Below, in pieces: positions 26,384 through 35,896 of a DNA stretch of 64,000 nucleotides. The notes beneath the pieces are model-generated. The model saw nothing but the letters and a program-made list of their open reading frames with translations. It was not told where the DNA came from and searched no databases. The translations under genes were made by a program, and so were the position numbers. This DNA comes from Sagittula marina (GTDB lineage Bacteria > Pseudomonadota > Alphaproteobacteria > Rhodobacterales > Rhodobacteraceae). The first letter of the stretch is position 1, and each line of letters starts with the position of its first letter. The stretch is from NCBI RefSeq assembly GCF_014196795.1, contig NZ_JACIEJ010000003.1, positions 310,001-374,000 of the forward strand, in the 5' to 3' direction.

Positions 26384-26539
26384 ATGGGATCCGAACGGAA
26401 CAAGGCCGATGCCGGCATTGTGCAGACGGGACCGATCCATGACTTTACGATTGAGGATTCCATCACTTGGGGATACTCGGCGCCCACAGGCAGGGCCGGG
26501 ATCTGGCGGTCCGTCCCTATATTCGGAGAGCGTCCATGA
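26384..26539 (+). CDS. 51-codon frame coupled to folA, possible gene tail
   Basis: A short frame starting MGSERNKADAG and ending WRSVPIFGERP, whose TGA overlaps the folA ATG (ATGA). A 4-base overlap is usual for cotranslated neighbours, so this may be the 3' end of a former upstream gene cut by the rearrangements to the left. I do not recognise it. There is no clear ribosome binding site at its ATG. Confidence 0.3.
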   Translation: MGSERNKADAGIVQTGPIHDFTIEDSITWGYSAPTGRAGIWRSVPIFGERP

Positions 26540-27012
26540 TCACGTTGATCGCAGCCCATGACCATAATCGTGCAATTGGCCGGGATGGTGACATTCCTTG
26601 GCACATCCCGCAGGATCTGGCGCTGTTCAAGCGTGAGACTTTGGGGGGCGCTATTATCATGGGGCGAAAGACCTGGGACAGTCTTCCGTTCAAGCCTCTG
26701 AAAGATCGCCTGAATATTGTGGTGTCGCGTGACATGTCCTTGAACGAGCATGTGGTCACCTCGGTCGAGGCGGCCATTGCTCTGGCCTATGCAGAGGGCT
26801 ATTTTCGGATCTATGGCATTGGCGGGCAAGGTATTTACGAAGAAATGTTGCCATTGGCGGATCGCTTGTTGCTCACCCAGGTGGACACGACGGTCACGGG
26901 CGCGGATACATGGTTCCCGCACAAGGGACAGGGCTGGACCGAGTTGGGCCGCAACAATCTGACAGACGGCACACCCAGCGCTATCGCCTATGAGATGATC
27001 AAGCGCCGGTAA
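26536..27012 (+). CDS. folA: Dihydrofolate reductase
   Basis: A 158-residue chromosomal DHFR that reduces dihydrofolate to tetrahydrofolate with NADPH, feeding thymidylate and purine synthesis. It starts MITLIAAHDHNRAIGRDGDIPWHIPQDL, placing the catalytic aspartate at residue 27. The GRKTWDSLP NADPH-binding motif and the GIGGQGIYEEMLPLADRL motif are intact. GGAGAG precedes the start. The usual partner thyA is not directly upstream; decayed DNA is there instead. Together with nrdJ just downstream, it supplies DNA precursors. Confidence 0.95.
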   Translation: MITLIAAHDHNRAIGRDGDIPWHIPQDLALFKRETLGGAIIMGRKTWDSLPFKPLKDRLNIVVSRDMSLNEHVVTSVEAAIALAYAEGYFRIYGIGGQGIYEEMLPLADRLLLTQVDTTVTGADTWFPHKGQGWTELGRNNLTDGTPSAIAYEMIKRR

Positions 27013-27297
27013 GCACCGTAAGGTCTGTTCGGCATGGAAAGGCTGCGCAGTTGCTTCGGACGTCTTGCCTTGTGCGCGGTCAAGTGATTTAGACGCCGCA
27101 TCGAGTCGCCGGGACGGTTGCAACCATATTCCTCCGATGCACACGGACGACGGCCGCAGCTCTAATATTGCCAGCAAACACAACATCTAGATCGGTGCGA
27201 ATCCAGCTTTGCCAAAAATTCGGGCATGTGGACAGATTTCTGCCGCTGTTGGCGCATGTGACGCTTGCGCGTTACCGCCGTGCAACAGCACCAGCCT

Positions 27298-27370
27298 TTG
27301 TCCACAGGAAATTTTCGGTGCTTCCCGCGCGCTCACGTTTACCTGCCACCGGGTGGCTGTTTGTGGATAA
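27298..27370 (+). promoter_or_regulatory. DnaA-box cluster upstream of nrdJ
   Basis: TGTGGATAA at 27362-27370 is an exact reverse complement of the consensus DnaA box TTATCCACA. TTGTCCACA at 27298-27306 differs from that consensus by one base, and a related TGTGGACAG lies further left at about 27228. They are 350-500 bases before nrdJ. In E. coli nrdAB is DnaA-controlled; a similar role here is inferred. The rest of 27013-27472 shows no gene. Confidence 0.45.
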
Positions 27371-27472
27371 CGTTGTGCAAATGCGTTCAAAATCGCGGTT
27401 TCTTCCACGTGGCAAATATTAACAGCTTGTGAGTGAATCGGGGGCACCCCACAGGCCCTTGTGGAGGACGCC

Positions 27473-27661
27473 ATGGTCAACACTAAATATATGGTAGCTT
27501 CGCCAAAAAAGCCGTTGACGACGCGGGCTCCTCGTGGCCATTTTGTGATGCCGGTCGAGAGTGCCACAAGATATAGTGCGCCGAGAACAGGAGCAGACAA
27601 GTCAGCCAATTGGACGGAGGGGACACTCCGAACATACGCGCCCGCCGCGCATGGGGGCTGA
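27473..27661 (+). CDS. Possible small basic protein upstream of nrdJ
   Basis: A 62-codon frame (MVNTKYMVASPKK..., ending YAPAAHGG) has an excellent GTGGAGGACGCC ribosome binding site and lies 63 bases before nrdJ on the same strand. Its composition is basic and it resembles no family I know. It overlaps a candidate NrdR box, so it may be only leader sequence. A leader-peptide role is speculative. Confidence 0.3.
   Translation: MVNTKYMVASPKKPLTTRAPRGHFVMPVESATRYSAPRTGADKSANWTEGTLRTYAPAAHGG
27565..27578. promoter_or_regulatory. NrdR-like box upstream of nrdJ
   Basis: CACAAGATATAGTG is a near-palindrome that matches the NrdR-box type CACAATATATTGTG at 12 of 14 positions. A weaker AT-rich candidate (CACTAAATATATGGTA) lies 84 bases upstream. 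NrdR boxes normally come in pairs about 31 bases apart, so the spacing is atypical and the call is tentative. Confidence 0.4.
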
Positions 27662-27724
27662 TTTCTGCATTCTGTGACACCGACGCGGCGTTGAATTGGT
27701 CACCAATCGACGGGGCAGGATGCG

Positions 27725-30700
27725 ATGAAGATCGAACGAAAATACACCAAGGCCGGGCAGGATGCATATGCGGAGGTGCCTTTCGTCACCACCAAATCCG
27801 AGATCCGCAACCCGGATGGCACGACCGTTTTCGCGCTCGACAACCTTGAGGTTCCCGCCAAGTGGAGCCAGGTCGCCAGCGATGTGATCGCACAGAAGTA
27901 TTTTCGTAAAGCCGGCGTCCCGGTCGAGCTCAAGCGCGTTGCCGAAGCTGACGTGCCCGAGTTCCTGTGGCGCTCCGTTCCCAAAAACAAAAACACTTCG
28001 AAGGTAGGCGAAACCTCTGCGCGGCAGGTGTTCGACCGTCTGGCAGGCGCATGGACCTATTGGGGCTGGAAGGGCGGCTATTTTTCGACCGAGGAAGACG
28101 CGCAGGCTTATTACGACGAGATGCGCTACATGCTGGCGACCCAGGTCGCCGCGCCCAACAGCCCCCAGTGGTTCAACACGGGCCTGCATTGGGCCTATGG
28201 CATCGACGGGCCGGGTCAGGGCCACAGTTATGTCGACTACAAGACCGGCGAGCTGACCAAATCGCAATCCGCCTACGAACACCCGCAGCCGCATGCCTGC
28301 TTTATCCAGTCGGTGACCGACGATCTGGTCAACGATGGCGGCATCATGGACCTTTGGGTGCGTGAGGCGCGTCTGTTCAAATACGGCTCCGGCACTGGTA
28401 CGAACTTCTCCTCGCTGCGGGCTGCGGGCGAAAGCCTGTCCGGCGGCGGCAAGTCGTCCGGCCTGATGGGCTTTCTGAAGATCGGGGACCGCGCGGCGGG
28501 CGCGATCAAGTCCGGCGGCACCACGCGCCGCGCGGCCAAGATGGTGATCTGCGATGCGGATCACCCCGACATCGAGGAATTCATCAACTGGAAGGTCAAG
28601 GAGGAGCAGAAGGTTGCTTCCATCGTGGCCGGGTCAAAGATGCACGAGAAGATGCTCAACGGCATTTTCGACGCGATCCGTGGCTTTGACGGGTCCGAGG
28701 CCGACGCCTACGAGCCCTCCGCCAACGCCAAGTTGAAGAAAGCCCTGCGCACCGCCAAGCAGGTGATGATCCCCGAGACATATATCAAGCGCGTTCTGGA
28801 CTACGCGCGGCAGGGCTATGCCTCGATCGAATTCCCGACCTATGACACCGATTGGGACAGCGAAGCTTATGCCTCGGTCTCTGGCCAGAACTCCAACAAC
28901 TCGATCCGCGTCACCGACGCCTTCCTCAAGGCTGTGCGCGAAGACAAGCCGTGGGAGTTGATCCGTCGCACAGATGGTAAAGTGGCCAAGACCATCTCTG
29001 CGCGCGAGCTGTGGGAGCAGATCGGTCACGCCGCATGGGCTTGTGCAGACCCCGGCATCCAGTTCCACGACACTGTCAACGCCTGGCACACCTGCCCCGA
29101 AGATGGCGAGATTCGCGGCTCCAACCCGTGTTCCGAGTACATGTTCCTCGACGACACAGCGTGCAACTTGGCGTCCATGAACCTGCTGACCTTCCTGCAT
29201 GACGGGGAATTCGACGCGGAAACCTACATGCACGCCACGCGCCTGTGGACTCTGACGCTGGAAATCGCCGTGCTCATGGCGCAGTTCCCATCCGCCGCCA
29301 TCGCGCAACGCAGCTACGATTTCCGTACCCTGGGTTTGGGCTATGCCAACATCGGCGGTCTGCTGATGAACATGGGCTATGGCTATGACAGCCGCGAGGG
29401 TCGGGCGCTGTGTGGTGCCCTGACCGCGATCATGACCGGTGTGGCCTATGCGACCTCTGCCGAGATCGCCGGCGAAGTGGGGGCCTTTGCCCGCTACGAG
29501 GCCAACAGCGACCACATGCTTCGTGTCATCCGCAATCACCGCACCGCCGCCTATGGCCGCACCGAAGGCTATGAGGGGCTCGAAGTGAAGCCCGTCGCGT
29601 TGGACCACGCAGGTTGCCCGGATGAGAAGCTGATTTCACTGGCAAAGACATCCTGGGACGAGGCGCTGAAGCTGGGCGAACGGCACGGCTATCGCAACGC
29701 GCAGGTGTCTGTTGTCGCGCCGACCGGGACCATCGGTCTGGTCATGGATTGCGACACCACGGGGATCGAGCCCGATTTTGCGCTGGTGAAGTTCAAGAAG
29801 CTCGCCGGTGGTGGCTACTTCAAGATCATCAACCGGTCCGTGCCTGCGGCGCTGGTCAAGGTGGGCTACACCTCCAGCCAGATCGAAGAGATCATCTCCT
29901 ATGCGGTCGGGCACCAGACCCTTGGCAACGCACCGGGCGTGAACCACACCTCGTTGATCGGCCACGGCTTTGGCCCGGCGCAGATCGAAAAGATCGAGGC
30001 CGCGCTGGCCACCGCTTTCGACATCCGCTTCGTTTTCAACCAGTGGACGCTGGGCGAGACCTTCTGCACCGAAGTGCTGGGCATCCCGCAGGCCAAGCTG
30101 AACGATCCGACCTTCGATCTGCTGCGCCATCTGGGCTATACCAAGGCAGAGATCGACGCCGCCAATGACCACGTCTGCGGCACCATGACCCTGGAAGGCG
30201 CGCCGTTCCTGAAGGACGAGCACCTGTCGATCTTTGACTGTGCCAACCCCTGCGGCAAGAAGGGCAAGCGGTACCTGTCCGTCGACGCGCATATCTACAT
30301 GATGGCGGCGGCGCAGTCGTTCATCTCTGGCGCGATCTCCAAGACGATCAACATGGCAAACGACGCTACGATCGAAGACTGCCAGAAGGCCTACGAGCTG
30401 TCGTGGTCGCTGGGGATCAAGGCCAACGCCCTCTATCGCGACGGCTCCAAGCTGTCTCAGCCGCTGGCCTCTGCGCTGGTCGAGGACGACGAAGACGCGG
30501 CCGACATTCTGGAAACCGGCACCCAGACGCAAAAGGCGCAGGTGCTGGCTGAAAAGATTGTCGAAAAGGTCGTGGTGAAGGAAATCATCCGTTCCGAGCG
30601 CACCAAGATGCCGGAACGCCGCAAGGGCTACACGCAAAAGGCCGTGGTCGGGGGCCATAAGGTCTATCTGCGCACGGGCGAGTATCAGGACGGCTCGCTG

Positions 30701-31384
30701 GGTGAGATCTTTATCGACATGCACAAGGAAGGCGCGGGCTTCCGTGCGATGATGAACAACTTCGCCATCGCCGTGTCCGTCGGTCTGCAATATGGCGTGC
30801 CGCTGGAAGAGTTCGTGGATGCCTTCACCTTCACCAAGTTCGAACCGGCGGGCATGGTGCAAGGCAATGACAGCATCAAGAACGCGACTTCGATCCTTGA
30901 CTACATCTTCCGCGAACTGGCGGTCAGCTACCTCGACCGCACGGATCTGGCGCATGTAAAGCCCACGGGCGCTGCGTTTGATGATCTGGGCCGAGGGTCC
31001 GAGGAAGGCGTCGCCAACGTGCAGGAACTGTCTGAAACCGCTGCGACGCGCTCTCTGGAGGTGCTCAAGCAGATCTCTTCGACAGGCTATCTGCGCAAGC
31101 GTCTGCCGCAAGAGCTGGTGGTGTTCCAGGGCGGTGGTGGCGACACGGTTGCGGCGTTGAACACGCTGGTGCCGGAAACGTCAGGCGGCATGGGCACGGC
31201 CTCTGTGATGGCGACCTCGACCGTTGCGGCGGCCTCCGCTGCCATGTCGATGGACGAACGCACCAAGGCGAAGATGCAAGGCTACGAGGGCGAGGCCTGT
31301 GGCGACTGCGGCAACTACACTCTGGTGCGCAACGGCACCTGCATGAAGTGCAACACCTGTGGCGGCACGTCTGGATGTAGCTAA
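27725..31384 (+). CDS. nrdJ: Adenosylcobalamin-dependent class II ribonucleotide reductase
   Basis: A 1219-residue enzyme that reduces ribonucleotides using AdoCbl as radical source, so it works with or without oxygen. Active-site stretches include [22 protein letters not shown] near residue 470 and [23 protein letters not shown] near 680. The [18 protein letters not shown] region is near 840, and a cysteine-rich C-terminal tail ([23 protein letters not shown]) probably re-reduces the active site. Length matches the long proteobacterial NrdJ form. DnaA and NrdR-like sites lie upstream; a hairpin-rich tail and terminator lie downstream. B12 dependence links it functionally to the cobalamin riboswitch at 21.5 kb. 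Confidence 0.96.
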   Translation: MKIERKYTKAGQDAYAEVPFVTTKSEIRNPDGTTVFALDNLEVPAKWSQVASDVIAQKYFRKAGVPVELKRVAEADVPEFLWRSVPKNKNTSKVGETSARQVFDRLAGAWTYWGWKGGYFSTEEDAQAYYDEMRYMLATQVAAPNSPQWFNTGLHWAYGIDGPGQGHSYVDYKTGELTKSQSAYEHPQPHACFIQSVTDDLVNDGGIMDLWVREARLFKYGSGTGTNFSSLRAAGESLSGGGKSSGLMGFLKIGDRAAGAIKSGGTTRRAAKMVICDADHPDIEEFINWKVKEEQKVASIVAGSKMHEKMLNGIFDAIRGFDGSEADAYEPSANAKLKKALRTAKQVMIPETYIKRVLDYARQGYASIEFPTYDTDWDSEAYASVSGQNSNNSIRVTDAFLKAVREDKPWELIRRTDGKVAKTISARELWEQIGHAAWACADPGIQFHDTVNAWHTCPEDGEIRGSNPCSEYMFLDDTACNLASMNLLTFLHDGEFDAETYMHATRLWTLTLEIAVLMAQFPSAAIAQRSYDFRTLGLGYANIGGLLMNMGYGYDSREGRALCGALTAIMTGVAYATSAEIAGEVGAFARYEANSDHMLRVIRNHRTAAYGRTEGYEGLEVKPVALDHAGCPDEKLISLAKTSWDEALKLGERHGYRNAQVSVVAPTGTIGLVMDCDTTGIEPDFALVKFKKLAGGGYFKIINRSVPAALVKVGYTSSQIEEIISYAVGHQTLGNAPGVNHTSLIGHGFGPAQIEKIEAALATAFDIRFVFNQWTLGETFCTEVLGIPQAKLNDPTFDLLRHLGYTKAEIDAANDHVCGTMTLEGAPFLKDEHLSIFDCANPCGKKGKRYLSVDAHIYMMAAAQSFISGAISKTINMANDATIEDCQKAYELSWSLGIKANALYRDGSKLSQPLASALVEDDEDAADILETGTQTQKAQVLAEKIVEKVVVKEIIRSERTKMPERRKGYTQKAVVGGHKVYLRTGEYQDGSLGEIFIDMHKEGAGFRAMMNNFAIAVSVGLQYGVPLEEFVDAFTFTKFEPAGMVQGNDSIKNATSILDYIFRELAVSYLDRTDLAHVKPTGAAFDDLGRGSEEGVANVQELSETAATRSLEVLKQISSTGYLRKRLPQELVVFQGGGGDTVAALNTLVPETSGGMGTASVMATSTVAAASAAMSMDERTKAKMQGYEGEACGDCGNYTLVRNGTCMKCNTCGGTSGCS

Positions 31385-31593
31385 GGGAGTTGGGCGGCCC
31401 TCACGGGTCGCCCCAACGCGATACCCCGGTGGGGGGTGGGCGTCGGAAACCGTGTCCCCGGGACCCGGCGCTTCGGTCGGGATGGGACCATATCCATCCG
31501 AACAAGGGGTCGGTGCGCTGACCCTAAGCGCGGGCAGGGCCACAGGCAAAAACACTCGAGCGGTACAATATTGAGCCCTGTCAGCGAAACTTC
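31385..31593 (+). ncRNA. Structured region downstream of nrdJ, candidate sRNA or 3' UTR
   Basis: Non-coding 209 bases made of successive hairpins: GTTGGGCGGCCC/GGGTCGCCCCAAC (31388-31416), CCCCGGTGGGG, GGATGG/CCATCC and GGGTC/GACCC. There is also a longer-range GGCAGGGC/GCCCTGTC pairing. The region ends at a strong intrinsic terminator. It does not match 5S, 6S or SRP RNA as far as I can tell. It may be an independent small RNA or a stable nrdJ 3' end. Confidence 0.35.
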
Positions 31594-31622
31594 AAAGGGC
31601 CCCGTTCCGGGGTCCTTTTTTT
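31594..31622 (+). terminator. Strong intrinsic terminator after nrdJ
   Basis: AAAGGGCCCCG and CGGGGTCCTTT pair around a 3-base loop and run into seven T residues. It is the clearest rho-independent terminator in the window, about 210 bases after the nrdJ stop. The next ~200 bases before the glycosyltransferase gene show no further feature. Confidence 0.85.
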
Positions 31623-31824
31623 GTTTTAAAACAGATGCATGATGGCGCTTCTTAAACTTAGTTAAGAAGATAGTAATGGGCCGTTATCCCAAGTGGCAAT
31701 AGCGCTCAGAGAGCTGCGCTGCGGTGTAGCCACGGTGTCGTGATTGCGTGCCAATTGCGCTCCGGGCGGTTGTGCTGTGTGCTCCGCTCTGGAACAGTCA
31801 GCCCAATGGCATTTGAGGTCGTTC

Positions 31825-32691
31825 ATGAAAGTTGCTGCCTTGACGATGGTGTATCGCGACCACTGGGCGCTGTCGCGGTGGTATGCACATCATGCCGCGC
31901 AGTTCGGCGCGGAGAACCTGTTTGTCGTGGCGCACGGCGCCGATCCGGAGATTTCGCGCCTGTGCCCCGGCGCCTCCGTCCTGACGATCCCGCGCGATGA
32001 TCTGGCGCATTTTGATCGGGCCCGAGCGGAGATGCTGAATTGTTTCCACGCCGGTTTGTCCAAGGTCTATGATTGGGTCATCCGAACCGACGCGGATGAG
32101 CTTATCTGCGTGGACCCCTATCTGTGGCGCGATGTGCCACAGGCCTTGGCCGCACAGGACGTGCCAGTGGTCACTGCGCTTGGCTTTGACCTGGTCGAGC
32201 AGCCGGGCGATGCGCCGATGCAATCCGAGCCTGTCTTTGCGCAACGCACAGCTCTGGCTTTCTCGGGGCATTATTCCAAAGCGATTGCGGCCAGACGGGC
32301 GATCCCGTTTCATCTTCATGGGGTGAAGGTTGCGCAGCGTCGACTGGCAGGGTTTCCCTTTCACATGCCGCGCGGCCTGTACCTTGCGCATCTGAAATAT
32401 GCCAACGGGGCTGCTTTGCGCGATGCGATAGGGGTCCGCATGGCGGTTGCACAGGGTGATGCGGCCGGGCTGCCCGGTGTCGGCTGGTCAGAAGCCGATG
32501 CAGATGCCGATCGGTTTCACATGAGCTTTGCCGAGAAGGCCGTGGTCAACTGGGACAAGGCCGAGGCGCGCGCTCATGCAAAGTTGTCCGTCAACCCAGC
32601 GAGGGTGGAACGTTACAGTCTCGTGAAAACGCGGGCACTCAAATTCGATATCCGAACAGAGCTGCCCGCGCGATTTGCAAAGCAAGGGTAG
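31825..32691 (+). CDS. Glycosyltransferase family 2 protein
   Basis: A 288-residue protein beginning MKVAALTMVYRDHWALSRWYAHH, the start of the GT2-like group that Roseobacter genomes carry in several copies. The DxD-like nucleotide-sugar motif is RTDADEL (about residue 90), and a later HLKYAN motif is typical. Donor and acceptor are unknown. The frame opens earlier (31744), but the start at 31825 has TGAGGTC upstream and fits the family. It converges on icd with one base between the stops. It stands alone, not in a polysaccharide cluster. Confidence 0.8.
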   Translation: MKVAALTMVYRDHWALSRWYAHHAAQFGAENLFVVAHGADPEISRLCPGASVLTIPRDDLAHFDRARAEMLNCFHAGLSKVYDWVIRTDADELICVDPYLWRDVPQALAAQDVPVVTALGFDLVEQPGDAPMQSEPVFAQRTALAFSGHYSKAIAARRAIPFHLHGVKVAQRRLAGFPFHMPRGLYLAHLKYANGAALRDAIGVRMAVAQGDAAGLPGVGWSEADADADRFHMSFAEKAVVNWDKAEARAHAKLSVNPARVERYSLVKTRALKFDIRTELPARFAKQG

Positions 32692-32692
32692 G

Positions 32693-33907
32693 TTAGCCTT
32701 TCAGCGCCTTGTTGAGGTTTTCGTCGATCTTTTCGAGAAAACCCATGGTCGTCATCCAGCCTTGGTCAGGGCCGACCAGCAACGCAAGATCCTTGGTCAT
32801 AAAGCCGGATTCCACGGTGTCGATGATCACGCGTTCCAGCGTTTCCGCAAATTCGAGCAGGGCAGCGTTGTCATCCAACTTTGCGCGATGCTTTAACCCG
32901 CCGGTCCAAGCGTAAATGGATGCAATGGAATTCGTCGACGTGGACTCACCTTTTTGGTGCTGGCGGTAGTGGCGGGTAACGGTGCCGTGGGCCGCTTCGG
33001 CCTCCACAATTTGCCCGTCGGGGGTCATAAGTTGAGACGCCATCATGCCCAGTGAGCCGAACCCCTGGGCCACGGTATCAGACTGCACATCGCCATCGTA
33101 GTTCTTGCAGGCCCAAACGAATTTTCCGTTCCATTTGAGCGCGCAGGCGACCATGTCGTCAATCAGACGGTGCTCGTACCAGATGCCGGCTGCCTTGAAC
33201 TTATCTGCGAACTCCGCCTCGTAAATCTCTGAGAACAAATCCTTAAAGCGGCCATCGTAAGCTTTGAGGATTGTGTTTTTGGTTGACAGGTAGACGGGCC
33301 AGCCGACGTTCAGACCGTAGTTGAAGGACGCACGGGCGAAATCGCGGATCGACTCGTCCTGGTTGTACATACCCATATACACCCCTGCGTCTGGCGCGTC
33401 GTAAACGTCTCGTTCGATCACCTCGCCATTGGCGCCTTCCCACTTCATCGTCAGCTTTCCGGCGGACGGAAAATGAAAATCTGTGGCTTTGTACTGATCG
33501 CCAAAGGCGTGACGGCCCACGACGATGGGATTGGTCCAGCCCGGCACGAGACGGGGCACGTTGCGGCAGATGATCGGCTTGCGGAACACCACGCCGCCTA
33601 GAATGTTGCGGATTGTGCCGTTGGGCGATTTCCACATCTTTTTGAGACCGAACTCCTCGACCCGCTGTTCGTCCGGCGTGATCGTTGCGCATTTAACCGC
33701 AACACCCACTTCTTTTGTCTTTTCAGCGGCGTCCACCGTGATCTGGTCGTTTGTGCGATCCCGCTCTTCGATCCCGAGATCGTAATAAAGCAAATCCAGA
33801 TCCAAATAGGGCAGGATCAGTTTTTCCTTGATGAAGGCCCAGATGATGCGGGTCATCTCGTCTCCGTCCATCTCGACGATCGGGTTGTCGACCTTGATCC
33901 GGGTCAT
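32693..33907 (-). CDS. icd: NADP-dependent isocitrate dehydrogenase (eukaryote-like subfamily)
   Basis: A 404-residue enzyme oxidising isocitrate to 2-oxoglutarate with NADP+. It starts [23 protein letters not shown], and contains the SPNGTIRN substrate motif and the [11 protein letters not shown] cofactor loop. This is the homodimeric subfamily II type usual in alphaproteobacteria (about 404 residues). The frame is open upstream to 34138; the start at 33907 has GAGGGATT before it. It supplies NADPH and 2-oxoglutarate for glutamate synthesis. Confidence 0.95.
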   Translation of the reverse strand: MTRIKVDNPIVEMDGDEMTRIIWAFIKEKLILPYLDLDLLYYDLGIEERDRTNDQITVDAAEKTKEVGVAVKCATITPDEQRVEEFGLKKMWKSPNGTIRNILGGVVFRKPIICRNVPRLVPGWTNPIVVGRHAFGDQYKATDFHFPSAGKLTMKWEGANGEVIERDVYDAPDAGVYMGMYNQDESIRDFARASFNYGLNVGWPVYLSTKNTILKAYDGRFKDLFSEIYEAEFADKFKAAGIWYEHRLIDDMVACALKWNGKFVWACKNYDGDVQSDTVAQGFGSLGMMASQLMTPDGQIVEAEAAHGTVTRHYRQHQKGESTSTNSIASIYAWTGGLKHRAKLDDNAALLEFAETLERVIIDTVESGFMTKDLALLVGPDQGWMTTMGFLEKIDENLNKALKG

Positions 33908-34464
33908 GGGGAATCCCTCTTTGAGTGTGAGTCGTTGCCTGAGTTCTAACGTACGAAGTGTTAAACAGAAATATGGTACACCAATGTATACTGTAAAATC
34001 CCATTCAGCGCCTTGGAATGCGGCGAATTTTGTCGAAGTCGGGTGGTTTGACAGCTGAAAAACTGCGCATTCCAGATGGGGCTGAAGATAATAGTAACCG
34101 TTGAGGCGGTATCGGTGAGAGTATGACACGCTCACCACCCTCAGCTTCTATCAACACCGTCACGCGCCGTCGGATTCTGCGTCCCAACATGTTTGGTCGG
34201 CTTGCAAATCTGCATTGCAATTGTGTTTCAATATCTGCCCGCCGGTGGAGGGTTCGCCCTCGTGATCTTGATGTCGTGGCGTTCTAAGCCGCTCTCTTCC
34301 CGGTGATTGCGGATGAAGACCGTTCGCTGTCAGGAAGCAGTACCAACTTGGACGTCGCGCTTGCGGGTTTTGACGGATCATTGCGAGAATCCATCCTGCG
34401 CAACCGTGGTGCGTGATTTTGGTAAAGGATGAGCGTTATATGCAAATTTGTGAAGGAGCCTGAT
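33908..34464. other. Intergenic region between icd and the chemoreceptor-like gene
   Basis: About 560 bases between divergent genes. The icd-proximal part is AT-rich (TTTACAGTATACATTGG on the minus strand), which fits a promoter, though I cannot assign boxes firmly. A small GAGGGTTCGCCCTC hairpin lies at about 34247-34260. No gene or RNA was recognised. Confidence 0.45.
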
Positions 34465-35889
34465 ATGTTCGACCTTCAGGACGACGAAAATGCAAATCGC
34501 ATAAGGCGCTTGGTCCGTGCGGTGTCTCTGCTGTTGCTGCCTCTGGCACCCTTGGCAAGTGTTTTGACACCGGCTGACGTTTCTTTAACGGTCGTTGCTG
34601 CTGCGACTTTAGGGGTGGTGCTGGTGCTAAGCTTCCGGATGACCAGCGTGTTGTCCGAATATGTATTGGCTGGCGCGTTGATGGGGCAAGCGGTCCTGTT
34701 GGTGGCTGTCTTCGCCGGGCATCCATGGGAATCGGACATTCACATGCTCTTTTTCGTGCTGCTGGCCATGATTGCGCTCGGAGGGCGGGCCGGTCCCGTG
34801 ATCTTTGCCGCCGCGGTCGTGATTGCGCACGACCTCTCGCTGGAAATCGCATTGCCCGCCCTTGAACTTGGAAGTGTCCCATTGGGCATGGAATTGTTGC
34901 GTGCGGCTTTGCATGTGGGCATGATTTTGCTTGAAACATCCATTTTGGTCATTGCGGTTCGAAACCATCGCCACGAACAAGCTGTGGCGGACGCCGCGCT
35001 CCGGGAGGCCGAACTTCGCACGCGCGCTGCGGAGGCTGCGAGGTCTGAGGTGCAGACAGTTCGCGCCCGCACGGGGATCGTGCTGAGAGGGATGCAGAGT
35101 GCCTTCGCTCAGCTGAGGGCAAAGCCCGCACCGGACCCGGTTCAGGCGCCTTCGGTGGCAGATGAAGCCAATCTTACGGATGAATTGGACCTTACGATCA
35201 CAGGCTTGCGACAGGCTTTTCGCGATATGTCGGAGGTGATTTCAGCGTTTTCATCGGACTCTCTTGGGGCTCAGCCAGCGTTCGAGGAACTGCAAAGGAT
35301 GAGCGCCATGCATGCCGACGTGGTTGCCCAGATGTCCATTGCAACCCGGGAAATCGCCGCGGATATGGCGGTTTGCATGTCAGCGGCGGAAAACCTGACA
35401 CCCAGGCAAATGGCCGCGCGGGGGCCGTGTCCCATGGACGAATGTTCCCGTCAGATCATCCAGATCTCGGAACTGATACAGGACATTTCTCTGCAGGCGG
35501 ACATGCTGGCGCTGATCACCGAGGCGGAAGCAAAGCAAGCCAGTGGGGCACAGAACGCACAGATCGCGCGCATCGCAGGCGAAGCGCGTGGTCTTTACCG
35601 CACCACGGCGGAGGCCGCGCTGAGCATTCAGAACATCATCGGGCGCGCCGCGCGGTTTGCCATGACACACACTGAGATGACAGAGGCGTTGCGGACAATC
35701 TTGTCAAACATCGTGAACCAAAGCGAAACCACGCGCACTTTGACCGCATCGCTGGAGGTGCAGGGTGAGGGGGGCAAGCAGCTGAAGGCCAAGACCGCTG
35801 CGGCGGATGCGCTGAATTGGGATGTTTTTCAGGAACAGAATGGCGATGCGACGCTGCTTGGCGGACTTCGCTCTGTCGCGTTGCACTAG
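34465..35889 (+). CDS. Membrane protein with degenerate chemoreceptor-like signalling domain
   Basis: A 474-residue protein. The N-terminal ~170 residues form about five or six hydrophobic helices with hardly any periplasmic loop. A coiled-coil region follows (AALREAELRTRAAEAARSE). The C-terminal segment ISELIQDISLQADMLALITEAEA..IARIAGEARGLYRTTAEAALSIQNII corresponds to the methyl-accepting chemotaxis hairpin tip. The canonical N.AVEAARAGE.GRGFAVVA core is replaced or missing. It is probably a derived, membrane-sensing relative of MCPs that may not bind CheA/CheW normally. GAAGGAGC before 34465 fixes the start. No che genes are nearby. Confidence 0.6.
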   Translation: MFDLQDDENANRIRRLVRAVSLLLLPLAPLASVLTPADVSLTVVAAATLGVVLVLSFRMTSVLSEYVLAGALMGQAVLLVAVFAGHPWESDIHMLFFVLLAMIALGGRAGPVIFAAAVVIAHDLSLEIALPALELGSVPLGMELLRAALHVGMILLETSILVIAVRNHRHEQAVADAALREAELRTRAAEAARSEVQTVRARTGIVLRGMQSAFAQLRAKPAPDPVQAPSVADEANLTDELDLTITGLRQAFRDMSEVISAFSSDSLGAQPAFEELQRMSAMHADVVAQMSIATREIAADMAVCMSAAENLTPRQMAARGPCPMDECSRQIIQISELIQDISLQADMLALITEAEAKQASGAQNAQIARIAGEARGLYRTTAEAALSIQNIIGRAARFAMTHTEMTEALRTILSNIVNQSETTRTLTASLEVQGEGGKQLKAKTAAADALNWDVFQEQNGDATLLGGLRSVALH

Positions 35890-35896
35890 GCCGCTG

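Noticed and set aside
27220-27370. Chromosomal replication origin because of DnaA boxes
   Set aside because: Only one exact box, no AT-rich unwinding element, and no dnaA/dnaN/hemE or parAB context.
31385-31622. 6S, 5S or SRP RNA downstream of nrdJ
   Set aside because: The diagnostic conserved cores of those RNAs are absent; only a generic structured-RNA call is justified.
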